Of a stretch of DNA of 6,025 nt, positions 1 to 6,025 are shown piece after piece. Both the position numbers and the translations under genes were made by a program. Source of the stretch: an uncultured Methanomethylovorans sp. (GTDB lineage Archaea; Halobacteriota; Methanosarcinia; Methanosarcinales; Methanosarcinaceae). The DNA lies in NCBI GenBank assembly GCA_937968035.1, contig CALBTS010000030.1:1-6025 (forward strand), in the 5' to 3' direction. Position 1 is the first letter of the stretch, and every line of letters begins with the position of its first letter. The notes beneath the pieces are model-generated. The model made no database searches and was not told the origin of the DNA. It saw nothing but the letters and a program-made list of their open reading frames with translations.

Positions 1-813
1 GAAGATATTCTTCATACCACCCAGCGCCCGAAGATAGAGGAATTTCAAGATCATATCTATGTAGTGCTGCGAATGTTCTATCACGAAGACAAAACAGAGG
101 AACAGGATGATGAACCAGGGATCATATCCGAACAGGTGAGTCTTATCCTGGGCCGCAATTTCGTAATATCTTTTCAGGAAGCAGGAGGGAATACCTTTGA
201 TCCCGTACGTATGAGGTTAAAAGGCTCAAAAGGTCGCATTCGCGAGATGAGAGCTGATTATCTTGCGTATTCGCTCATCGATTCTATTGTTGATAACTAC
301 TTTGTCGTTCTGGAGAAACTGGGAGAACGATTAGAACTATTGGAAGATGAACTGCTTGATCATCCCACACCTGACACTCTTGAAGAGTTGCATGTTCTGA
401 GAAACGAAATGATCTTTTTGCGCAAATCTGCATGGCCCCTGCGTGAAGTATCAAACAACCTTTTAAGAGCCGAATCGGACCTTATAACAAGGTCCACACA
501 AATATATATCAAAGACATATACGACCATACCATCCAGGTGATAGATACCATCGAAACATACAGAGATATGCTTTCCGGGATGCTGGATATATATCTGTCC
601 AGCATTAGCAACAGGATGAATGAGGTGATGAAGGTGCTTACTATCATCGCTACCATATTCATTCCATTGACCTTCCTTGCAGGTGTGTATGGCATGAACT
701 TTCAATATATGCCGGAACTTTCATGGAAATGGGGCTATCCTGTGCTATGGTGCATTATGGCAGTAATAGGCATTTCCATGTTCTTCTATTTCCGAAAGAA
801 GAAATGGTTATAA
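1..813 (+). CDS. corA: CorA family Mg2+/divalent cation channel, 5'-truncated by window edge
   Basis: CorA forms a homopentameric inner-membrane channel that takes up Mg2+ (also Co2+ or Ni2+) down the membrane potential. The reading frame is open from base 1, so the gene starts before the window; a GTG at 64 is internal, because the residues ahead of it (EDILHTTQRPKIEEF) already match the conserved CorA cytoplasmic domain. The 270 residues seen comprise the end of the alpha/beta domain, the long charged stalk helices and two C-terminal membrane helices at about 211-231 and 244-264 of the visible part. The family signature YGMNF is present (Gly231-Met232-Asn233), followed by the short external loop with MPEL and a basic tail, RKKKWL. 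Compared with about 320-350 residues for the family, some 50-80 residues are missing at the N-terminus. The DUF432 gene follows 41 nt downstream. Identification is secure; ion specificity is inferred from the family. Confidence 0.96.
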   Translation, partial: EDILHTTQRPKIEEFQDHIYVVLRMFYHEDKTEEQDDEPGIISEQVSLILGRNFVISFQEAGGNTFDPVRMRLKGSKGRIREMRADYLAYSLIDSIVDNYFVVLEKLGERLELLEDELLDHPTPDTLEELHVLRNEMIFLRKSAWPLREVSNNLLRAESDLITRSTQIYIKDIYDHTIQVIDTIETYRDMLSGMLDIYLSSISNRMNEVMKVLTIIATIFIPLTFLAGVYGMNFQYMPELSWKWGYPVLWCIMAVIGISMFFYFRKKKWL

Positions 814-854
814 ATGATAAGATACTTCTTTTATATTATTTCACGGAAATTATT

Positions 855-1565
855 ATGTTCGGCTTATATGGATCTCCTGTTAACATGGAAATAGAAGGCG
901 TTTTCCTATCAATGGAAGCACATGACGATTCACTCATATATCGCAGATGGGGCAGCCTGGGAAGCACAGAAAGGCTACTTTTGCAGGAGTCATGCAGCAT
1001 ATTGCTCAACCCGGTGGAACCGGTCAATATGCCAAAGAGGCTCACCCATTTCCTACTGGTGAACTTTAAAAAGACCCTGATACTTGAGCCCGGCGCCTCA
1101 AAGAAGGTGTACATCACTTTTCCTGTAGAGATAGGGGTTTTCGTATCTCAGGGAAAAGAGGGCTTTGAGGTAATAGATATTTTTTCTTTTTCACGGTTGA
1201 AGTACACTCTATACGGTGCTCCAAGCAATGGGACCATCTGCAAGTATTGGGAAAGCGACGTGTTTCTTTCACCACCGGATACAGATCCCTGGTACACAGG
1301 TTACATAGAACTGAAGATAGTTAATGACACTGAGCACTTGGTAGAGGTCAGCAAGTCTTTGTTCAACGCATATGGTATGAAGATCTACTATGAAGGAAAT
1401 AAAGTCGTAATGAAAGCGGTCATGAAGATCCCAAGCAGAAAATTAGCGGAAACTGAGTTCGTGCACTGTCCCGGTAAAGCCGGGTTCAAAAAGGCCACCG
1501 AACTCTACGTATCGTCCAAACTAAGGGTGATCGGTAGCAGATGCATCATGGAGTACGGACTATGA
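855..1565 (+). CDS. DUF432 family protein of unknown function, next to mscS
   Basis: This 236-residue protein resembles the archaeal DUF432 family, which has no assigned biochemical role. Recognisable parts are a central stretch with PVEIGV (residues 90-95), a following DIFSFSRLKYTLYG segment (108-121), a GTICKYW segment (126-132) and a C-terminal part rich in alternating beta-type residues. There is no signal peptide, membrane helix or known catalytic motif, so a soluble, mainly beta-strand cytosolic protein is likely. The ATG at 855 (MFGLYG) was chosen because an in-frame ATG at 723 would lie inside the corA 3' end, where the corA frame is clearly the coding one. An in-frame ATG at 804 would also overlap corA, and ATG 885 is a shorter alternative. 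No strong Shine-Dalgarno precedes 855. The stop overlaps the mscS start (ATGA, 1562-1565), implying translational coupling and perhaps a role connected with the channel. The family call rests on recalled motifs; the functional link is inference. Confidence 0.84.
   Translation: MFGLYGSPVNMEIEGVFLSMEAHDDSLIYRRWGSLGSTERLLLQESCSILLNPVEPVNMPKRLTHFLLVNFKKTLILEPGASKKVYITFPVEIGVFVSQGKEGFEVIDIFSFSRLKYTLYGAPSNGTICKYWESDVFLSPPDTDPWYTGYIELKIVNDTEHLVEVSKSLFNAYGMKIYYEGNKVVMKAVMKIPSRKLAETEFVHCPGKAGFKKATELYVSSKLRVIGSRCIMEYGL
1550..1565 (+). promoter_or_regulatory. Shine-Dalgarno and ATGA stop-start overlap of DUF432 and mscS
   Basis: GGAG at 1550-1553 lies 8 nt before ATG 1562, inside the DUF432 coding end. 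The DUF432 stop TGA (1563-1565) shares bases with that ATG. Both features fix the mscS start and indicate coupled translation from one mRNA. Confidence 0.75.
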
Positions 1566-2437
1566 ACATCACACTGAACGATATATCTATCATTTCATCA
1601 TCCGATTATTCTATCCTTTTTTTCAGGATGACATTCGTAGCTTCTATTGTAATTATCTCTATGATCGCCGGAAAAATTCTGTCCATATATCTCATGAGGG
1701 CTCTTCAGGATAAGATGGACAGGAAACAACTGAGCATGCTGCTCAAACTTATGCGCTACAGTTTTGTCTTCTTGGTCACTGTCTTTTTCATACTCCCGTT
1801 CATGGGATTAGAGCTTTCAAGTCTGCTTGTTGCCGGAGGTGTATTGGGCCTAATCCTGGGTATCGCAGGCCAGAGCATTGTTGCGAATCTTATCTCCGGG
1901 ATCTTCCTGACCCTTGAAAGGCCCATTAAGATAGGGGATCAGGTGAACATAGATAATAATGCAGGAGTTATTGAAGATATCACTTTTGTTTCCACCATCA
2001 TCAGGACCTTTGATGGGCTGTATGTGCGCGTGCCAAACGATAAGGTCTTTCTCAATAACATCACTAATTATGCTGCCAACGTAGCAAGGAGATTCGAGTA
2101 TGTCATAGGAATAACCTATGACAGCGATGCCGACAAAGCCATTGGGATGATCAAAGGCATCATAGATGATGATCCTATAGCTTTTAAAAATCCAACTCCT
2201 ACTGTCTTTGTGGATAAACTGGATGATAATGGTGTCAATATCTTCGTAAGGATCTGGGCTCCTTCCACTGAATGGTATTCTGTCAAAACAAGACTGCTGT
2301 GGATAATTAAAAAGACGCTTGAAGAGAATGGTATAAAGATCGCCTTACCGCAGCGTACTCTCTGGTTCGCTAATAGTATGCCGGCAAATCCGGTAGAAAT
2401 TGGAGAAAACGATTGTTCTATTTTCTCACATCATTGA
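1562..2437 (+). CDS. MscS-type small-conductance mechanosensitive channel
   Basis: MscS channels are homoheptamers that open when membrane tension rises and release solutes during hypo-osmotic shock. The 291-residue product is close to the 286 of E. coli MscS. Two hydrophobic helices lie at about 18-43 and 66-88. The pore-lining TM3 (about 91-118) has the expected Gly/Ala-rich pattern, with GGVLGLILGIAGQ then NLISGIFL. It is followed by the beta-domain signature PIKIGDQV (121-128) and VRVPND (155-160), then a C-terminal alpha/beta domain to about 270. The ATG at 1562 is preferred over an in-frame ATG 21 nt upstream because it overlaps the DUF432 stop as ATGA and has GGAG at 1550-1553 with 8-nt spacing. 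The last about 20 residues (after TLWF) form a short polar tail without clear homology. Family assignment is firm; conductance and ion preference cannot be read from sequence. Confidence 0.95.
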   Translation: MNITLNDISIISSSDYSILFFRMTFVASIVIISMIAGKILSIYLMRALQDKMDRKQLSMLLKLMRYSFVFLVTVFFILPFMGLELSSLLVAGGVLGLILGIAGQSIVANLISGIFLTLERPIKIGDQVNIDNNAGVIEDITFVSTIIRTFDGLYVRVPNDKVFLNNITNYAANVARRFEYVIGITYDSDADKAIGMIKGIIDDDPIAFKNPTPTVFVDKLDDNGVNIFVRIWAPSTEWYSVKTRLLWIIKKTLEENGIKIALPQRTLWFANSMPANPVEIGENDCSIFSHH

Positions 2438-2453
2438 TGACGAAGGAGCATAC

Positions 2454-2464
2454 TTTTTTATATT
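2454..2464 (+). promoter_or_regulatory. Candidate archaeal TATA box for the CNNM-like gene
   Basis: The run TTTTTTATATT lies in the 54-nt gap between mscS and the CNNM-like gene. With the usual archaeal distance of about 25 nt from TATA centre to transcription start, the start would be near 2485, about 7 nt before ATG 2492. This would give a nearly leaderless mRNA. The purine-rich bases upstream (GAAGGAG) are only a weak BRE match. Prediction from sequence pattern only. Confidence 0.4.
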
Positions 2465-2491
2465 GGAGGAATGAAAAGATAGAACATTCAT

Positions 2492-3514
2492 ATGGTTATA
2501 ATAACGTGGATACTCATCTTTTTATGTTTATTGCAGTCTGCGATCTTCTCTGGTCTTACTATCGGCTTGTTCGGTCTGAGCAGGCTTCGGCTTGAAGTCG
2601 AAGCCGAACTTAAGAACTCATTTGCGGTGAAGGTACTTGAGCTGCGCACAGACTCAAACTTGTTGTTAGCCACGCTTTTATGGGGCAATGTGGGAGTCAA
2701 TGTGCTGCTTACATTACTAACAGATACTATAATGACCGGAGCTTTAGCTTTTGTGTTCTCGACATTTGTGATAGCTTTCTTTGGAGAGATCGTACCTCAG
2801 GCCTATTTTTCCCGCAATACAATGAAAATAGGTGCTTATCTTATACCCTTGATCAAATTCTATAGATCTCTTTTGTATCCTGTGGCCAAGCCTACAGCTA
2901 ATTTACTTGACCTTTGGCTTGGAAAAGAAGGGGTTATGTATTTCAAGGAAAGGGCTCTGAGGGTCATAATCGAAAAACACATGTTGTCTTCCAGATCAGA
3001 TATCGACCGTATCGAAGGATTGGGAGCTCTCAATTTTCTCTCCATAGACGATCTGAACATAAAAAACGAAGGTTCAGTGATCCATCCACAAAGTATGATC
3101 CGCCTTCCTTTCAAGGATGGATATCCGGTTTTTCCCCACGTGGACAGAAAATCTACGGATCCTCTATTGCATCAAATAGCTCTGTCAGGTAAAAAATGGG
3201 TCATAGTTGTTGATGAAAATGAAGAACCTTCTGTGGCTATAGATTCCGATGCTTTTCTCAGGGCAGCCTTCACCACCGAAAAGGCGTTTCATCCTCTGGC
3301 TTATTGTCATCATCCAATAATCGTTCACTCCTCCCATGAAAGACTGGGAGATGTGATCAAGAGGCTTAAAGTCTATCCCATCGATCTGGAGGATGATGTT
3401 GTAGATGAGGATCTTATCATTTACTGGAACAAAGATGACCCGGATAGGCGCATCATTACAGGTTCGGATCTGCTGGGCAGGCTTCTGCGGGGTATAGTGG
3501 TGAGAGTGGAATAA
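2492..3514 (+). CDS. DUF21/CNNM transmembrane-domain protein (CorB/CorC/CNNM-like Mg2+ transporter) with degenerate CBS pair
   Basis: CNNM/CorC-family proteins are membrane dimers linked to Mg2+ export or Na+/Mg2+ exchange, regulated by a cytosolic CBS pair that binds Mg-ATP. Of 340 residues, about 1-145 form the DUF21 domain. TM1 carries SAIFSGLTIGL (16-26), TM2 carries GNVGVN (65-70) and TM3 ends in GEIVPQAYFSR (98-108). These match the conserved CNNM signatures closely, including small polar residues that contribute to the ion site. An acidic helix follows (DIDRIEGLGAL, 170-180), then a region with two CBS-like units at about 195-262 and 268-335. They are weakly conserved, but each retains a strand-strand-helix layout (WVIVVDENEEPSVAI; RRIITGSDLLGRLL). 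The C-terminal CorC_HlyC domain typical of many bacterial members is absent. The start is ATG 2492: an in-frame TAG at 2480-2482 blocks extension, and no well-spaced Shine-Dalgarno is seen. Transport direction and substrate are inferred from the family and from corA nearby. Confidence 0.87.
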   Translation: MVIITWILIFLCLLQSAIFSGLTIGLFGLSRLRLEVEAELKNSFAVKVLELRTDSNLLLATLLWGNVGVNVLLTLLTDTIMTGALAFVFSTFVIAFFGEIVPQAYFSRNTMKIGAYLIPLIKFYRSLLYPVAKPTANLLDLWLGKEGVMYFKERALRVIIEKHMLSSRSDIDRIEGLGALNFLSIDDLNIKNEGSVIHPQSMIRLPFKDGYPVFPHVDRKSTDPLLHQIALSGKKWVIVVDENEEPSVAIDSDAFLRAAFTTEKAFHPLAYCHHPIIVHSSHERLGDVIKRLKVYPIDLEDDVVDEDLIIYWNKDDPDRRIITGSDLLGRLLRGIVVRVE

Positions 3515-3595
3515 GAACCCCCATAAAGTATCTTGTGAAACATTCTGCAGCCATCGTTCTTGCACATATTTCCATATTATTCGGTCATTTTAATG

Positions 3596-3611
3596 GATAA
3601 AACGTATATAC
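3596..3611 (+). promoter_or_regulatory. BRE and TATA box of the S-layer-like gene
   Basis: GATAAA (3596-3601) fits the archaeal BRE consensus RNWAAW, and the TATA element GTATATAC (3604-3611) follows two bases later. A transcription start about 25 nt downstream of the TATA centre would fall near 3633, leaving a leader of about 33 nt that contains the ribosome binding site. The element sits in the only sizeable intergenic space (3515-3665). Together with the change of gene type, this marks the start of a new transcription unit. No convincing terminator hairpin was found for the upstream gene, only scattered T-rich stretches at 3567-3590. Confidence 0.65.
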
Positions 3612-3650
3612 TGTTACAATAATACTCTTTTTGCAGATAGTAAATGTTGT

Positions 3651-3657
3651 AGGAGAG
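3651..3657 (+). promoter_or_regulatory. Ribosome binding site of the S-layer-like gene
   Basis: AGGAGAG lies 8 nt before ATG 3666 and matches the anti-Shine-Dalgarno 3' end of archaeal 16S rRNA. It is the strongest RBS in the window, fitting a highly translated surface protein, and it supports the start at 3666. Confidence 0.75.
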
Positions 3658-3665
3658 ATAAATAT

Positions 3666-6025
3666 ATGAAAATTAAAATACTGATAGTTGCTTTACTTTG
3701 CCTGAGCTTGCTATCCACTACGGCCCTGGCAGCCGACGGTTCGACAGGGAACAGGATATGGGATGCTGCTCAGGAACCATCGCTTGAATATTCATGGTCA
3801 CCCCTTAGTTATTCGGGTTTCTATTATGACCTGGATTCAGGAGAAGGGTCTGAGATGCTGACAGTTAAACTGGACAGCTATTCCGACAGGTCCATCGAAG
3901 AGGACGACCTTGTGTATTCCACAAGACCAATAGAAACTGGTTTTGAGCGTGATGAATGGGGTTCGTTCCAGATAATCGGTTTTATGGCAGAAAGATACTT
4001 TGCAGGTTATTCTGACAATACAGCTTTTGCAGATGATGTCAGCCTCATATCCGACGGCCAGCTTGCAAAAGTGCTCATAAACGATGATGACGAAAAATCA
4101 CTTTTCACGGGTTCATCACTTGTTCTGCAGGAAGGATATGTGCTGGACATAACCGAAGTCGACCTTAATGGCAATAAAGTGTTTATCACCCTTAAGAAAA
4201 ATGGTGTGCAAGTAGATAGTACAGTAATAGCCTCTAATCAGGATTATGTTTACGAAACCAGAATTGGTTCCACGGATGATTTCCCTCTTATAGCAGTACA
4301 TCTGGATACCATATTCAGGGGAACTGAAAGCAATGCCGTGTTCGTAAAAGGCATCTTTCAGGTGTCCGACAGCTACATCTCCGTTAACGCTGGCGATAAA
4401 TATGGAAGAATGACAGTTGATACAATAGCTCCTGAAAGGATCACAATGTCAAATCCCGATGTCATAAACCTTAATGCAGGCAGGACCATCGACATAATGG
4501 GAAAGCTGAAATTCGTTGTTGCTGATGACACAGTGCTGCGTTTTGCTCCTGTGGTCGACATGACAGAACCGGGGACGTATGAGTTGCGTGGTACAGTTTC
4601 CGATGGCCCCTTCAACTGGACTGCACTGAACTTCGAAGGTTTCTACTATAACATTGATGAAGGCATAGGTACCGAATCACTGGAAGTCAAAGCTCTTAGC
4701 GGCAGGACAATAGGCGCTGAGAACCTTGTGTATTCCACAGAAGCTCAGCAGGTAAGCTTTGACCACTCTGCCTGGGGACAGTTCGAAGTGATAGGGTTCC
4801 TTGCACAAAAATACTTTGCAGGCTATCCGGACAATGAATTCACCAGTTCTGTAAGCATGGTCTCCCAGGGTCAGCTTTCCAAAGTGCTGATAGATAACGA
4901 TGATAAGAAATCAGTGTATCCCGGATCGGCACTGGTGCTGGAAGAAGGATATGTGCTTGAAGTGGTCGAGGTCGATCTCAATGGTGACAAAGTGCGTGTT
5001 TCGCTTAAAAAGAACGGAGAAGAAGTAGACACTTCTATTCTTGGGTCCAACAAAGACTATGTGTACAAAACTGAAATGGGTTCTTCTGATGATGTACCTC
5101 AGATAGCTGTCCATTTCAATGAGATCTTCAGGGGACGTGAATTTGATGCTATCTTTATACAGGGTATTTTCCAGATATCTGAGGACTATCTTACCCTTGA
5201 AGGTTCGGACAGGTTTGGTAGAATGGAGGTTGCCAGTATCTCAGAGGACGGTATCATTCTGGAGAACAGGAATTCCGTTTCGCTCACCAAGGATAATGTG
5301 ATCGATCTTATGGGAGACATTTCTATCAAGGTGGCAGATTCGGATACACTGAGATACTATCCCTTTGTAATGACGACAACATCCTCATCCGAAAAATTGT
5401 CCATAGAAATGCCTGATACGATCACAGCGGGAACATCAGTGGATATCAAGGTAGCTTCTCAGGGAGCAGCTGTCGAAGGTGCTGTTGTGAAGTTTGACAA
5501 CGTGCAGAAAGGAACGACATCTAACGAAGGTATACTTTCTGTGGTAGTGAGCGAGACCGGCACTTTCAAAGTGACTGCAGAAAAGGAAGGCTATGTTACA
5601 GGTACACTGAACGTCGAGGTAATATCTGCAGAAGATGCTACAAAGAAGCTTGACATAGAGGTCAGTCCCGAAACTGTATTTGCAGGAGATGCAATATCCA
5701 TCTCTGTTAAGAAGGCAATAGGTGGAGAACCTGTGGGAGGGGCTGCACTTTACTATGATGGCAGCGCCATAGGCACCACTTCTGCAGAAGGTATGCTCTC
5801 ATACACACCGAAAGATGCAGGTATACACAAGGTAAGAGTTGAAGCGAATGGTTTCCTTCCTGCAGAGCTGACCTTTGAGGTTGAGGCTGCAGAAAATATG
5901 TTCAGGTATTCCGACCTTGTCGTTGATCCGGCTATAGCCGAACAGGGTATGCCTGTGACCGTCAGTGTGAACGTTGCCAATACTGGTACTTCTGCAGGTG
6001 AGGTCAAGGTGGAACTGTTAGTTAA
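3666..6025 (+). CDS. Secreted S-layer protein with two DUF1608 (S_layer) domains and Ig-like modules, 3'-truncated by window edge
   Basis: The frame is open from ATG 3666 to the window end, 786 residues so far. A Sec signal peptide is clear: a basic MKIK start, a hydrophobic core to about residue 17 and an A-L-A cleavage site near residue 22/23. Two homologous domains follow at about 42-299 and 316-569, each with GFYY, LVYST, WG-F--IGF with YFAGY (Trp98, Trp370), EGYVL, VDLNG, IFRG, FGRM or YGRM, and a closing LRF/LRYYP. They match the Methanosarcina S-layer domain, which forms the two-dimensional envelope lattice. Next come two Ig-like modules (578-652, 662-739) and the start of a CARDB-like module (from about 746, LVVDPAIAEQG). 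Methanosarcina S-layer proteins typically end in a linker and one membrane helix, which would lie beyond this window. One N-glycosylation sequon is seen (Asn317-Trp-Thr). The gene has its own promoter and RBS and does not belong to the upstream cluster. It may be the main lattice protein or a minor paralogue. Confidence 0.92.
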   Translation, partial: MKIKILIVALLCLSLLSTTALAADGSTGNRIWDAAQEPSLEYSWSPLSYSGFYYDLDSGEGSEMLTVKLDSYSDRSIEEDDLVYSTRPIETGFERDEWGSFQIIGFMAERYFAGYSDNTAFADDVSLISDGQLAKVLINDDDEKSLFTGSSLVLQEGYVLDITEVDLNGNKVFITLKKNGVQVDSTVIASNQDYVYETRIGSTDDFPLIAVHLDTIFRGTESNAVFVKGIFQVSDSYISVNAGDKYGRMTVDTIAPERITMSNPDVINLNAGRTIDIMGKLKFVVADDTVLRFAPVVDMTEPGTYELRGTVSDGPFNWTALNFEGFYYNIDEGIGTESLEVKALSGRTIGAENLVYSTEAQQVSFDHSAWGQFEVIGFLAQKYFAGYPDNEFTSSVSMVSQGQLSKVLIDNDDKKSVYPGSALVLEEGYVLEVVEVDLNGDKVRVSLKKNGEEVDTSILGSNKDYVYKTEMGSSDDVPQIAVHFNEIFRGREFDAIFIQGIFQISEDYLTLEGSDRFGRMEVASISEDGIILENRNSVSLTKDNVIDLMGDISIKVADSDTLRYYPFVMTTTSSSEKLSIEMPDTITAGTSVDIKVASQGAAVEGAVVKFDNVQKGTTSNEGILSVVVSETGTFKVTAEKEGYVTGTLNVEVISAEDATKKLDIEVSPETVFAGDAISISVKKAIGGEPVGGAALYYDGSAIGTTSAEGMLSYTPKDAGIHKVRVEANGFLPAELTFEVEAAENMFRYSDLVVDPAIAEQGMPVTVSVNVANTGTSAGEVKVELLV
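3789..4562 (+). repeat. DUF1608/S_layer domain, copy 1 (coding repeat)
   Basis: This is the first of two tandem copies inside the S-layer-like gene, residues about 42-299. By eye roughly half the residues match copy 2, with a two-residue length difference before LVYST. At DNA level a 16-nt exact match, CCTTGTGTATTCCACA, occurs at 3908-3923 and again at 4724-4739. This shows descent by internal duplication followed by divergence. Confidence 0.88.
4611..5372 (+). repeat. DUF1608/S_layer domain, copy 2 (coding repeat)
   Basis: This second copy covers residues about 316-569 and is in register with copy 1 at an offset of 272-274 residues. Aligned landmarks include Trp370 (copy 1 Trp98), KYFAGY, EEGYVL, VDLNGDKV and a closing LRYYPF. 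It begins with FNWT, the only N-glycosylation sequon found in the visible mature protein. A 16-residue linker separates the copies. Confidence 0.88.
5397..5882 (+). repeat. Two Ig-like beta-sandwich modules (coding repeat)
   Basis: Residues about 578-652 and 662-739 repeat with a spacing of 84 residues. Each opens with a short strand (LSIEMPDTITAG; LDIEVSPETVFAG). Each then has a GAVVKFD or GAALYYD strand, a GTTS-EG turn, and a closing KVTAEKEGY or KVRVEANGF strand ending in VEV/FEV. This is the pattern of Ig-like or carboxypeptidase-regulatory-like modules used as spacers in surface proteins. The exact Pfam family is not certain. Confidence 0.7.

Noticed and set aside
64..813. GTG at 64 as the true start of corA
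   Set aside because: The frame is open to base 1 and codes for conserved CorA residues before 64, so the gene is cut by the window edge.
829..838. TATA-like TTTTATATTA before the DUF432 gene as a promoter
   Set aside because: The predicted transcription start (about 859) would fall just after the preferred ATG 855, so it works only if the gene starts at 885. AT-rich chance match is as likely.
723..854. N-terminal extension of the DUF432 protein from ATG 723
   Set aside because: It would overlap the conserved CorA C-terminal membrane helix in another frame, and the extra residues look like out-of-frame translation of that region.
2413..2595. Small + strand ORF of 60 codons across the mscS/CNNM gap
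   Set aside because: It overlaps the ends of both real genes in another frame, has no homology pattern and lacks a convincing RBS.
3185..3565. Antisense ORF of 126 codons opposite the CNNM-like gene 3' end
   Set aside because: It lies mostly within a well-supported + strand gene and has no recognisable domain.
3571..3597. TCCAT...ATGGA inverted repeat in the intergenic region as terminator or operator
   Set aside because: The arms are only 5 nt with a 17-nt loop and do not extend in either direction; expected by chance.
4007..5114. Pairs of similar antisense ORFs opposite the S-layer-like gene
   Set aside because: Their similarity to each other is the mirror of the duplicated DUF1608 coding sequence on the + strand; they are rich in Ser/Thr shadow translation and have no independent support.

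Overview
The window looks like euryarchaeal DNA, most likely from a methanogen of the Methanosarcinales (a Methanolobus, Methanococcoides or Methanomethylovorans-like genome, or a related ANME-2). The main reasons are a secreted protein with two tandem copies of the Methanosarcina-type S-layer domain (DUF1608 / S_layer family), an archaeal-only DUF432 protein, TATA/BRE-type promoter elements instead of bacterial -35/-10 boxes, and frequent AGG/AGA arginine and ATA isoleucine codons. The genus cannot be fixed from this sequence alone.

All five genes are on the + strand. Positions 1-3514 carry four genes that fit an ion and osmotic homeostasis cluster. They are the 3' part of a CorA Mg2+ channel (1-813), a DUF432 protein (855-1565), an MscS-type mechanosensitive channel (1562-2437, overlapping DUF432 by ATGA) and a DUF21/CNNM-type membrane protein (2492-3514) related to CorB/CorC/CNNM Mg2+ exporters. 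CorA would admit Mg2+, the CNNM-like protein probably moves it outward or senses it, and MscS releases solutes on hypo-osmotic shock. DUF432 has no known function, but its stop-start overlap with mscS suggests co-translation. A TATA-like box in the 54-nt gap before the CNNM-like gene suggests that gene can also be transcribed on its own, with almost no leader.

After a 151-nt intergenic region with a good archaeal promoter (BRE GATAAA, TATATA box) and a clear ribosome binding site, a separate transcription unit begins. It encodes a large secreted S-layer-like protein (3666 to beyond the window end, 786 residues seen). This has a signal peptide, two clearly homologous DUF1608 domains, two Ig-like beta-sandwich modules and the start of a CARDB-like module. 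It belongs to the cell surface, and its C-terminus, where a membrane anchor would be expected, lies outside the window.

No tRNA, rRNA, CRISPR array, insertion sequence or integrase gene was found. The content is chromosomal housekeeping and envelope genes. The most notable points are the Mg2+/mechanosensitive gene cluster with DUF432, and an S-layer paralogue whose architecture departs from the simple two-domain form.
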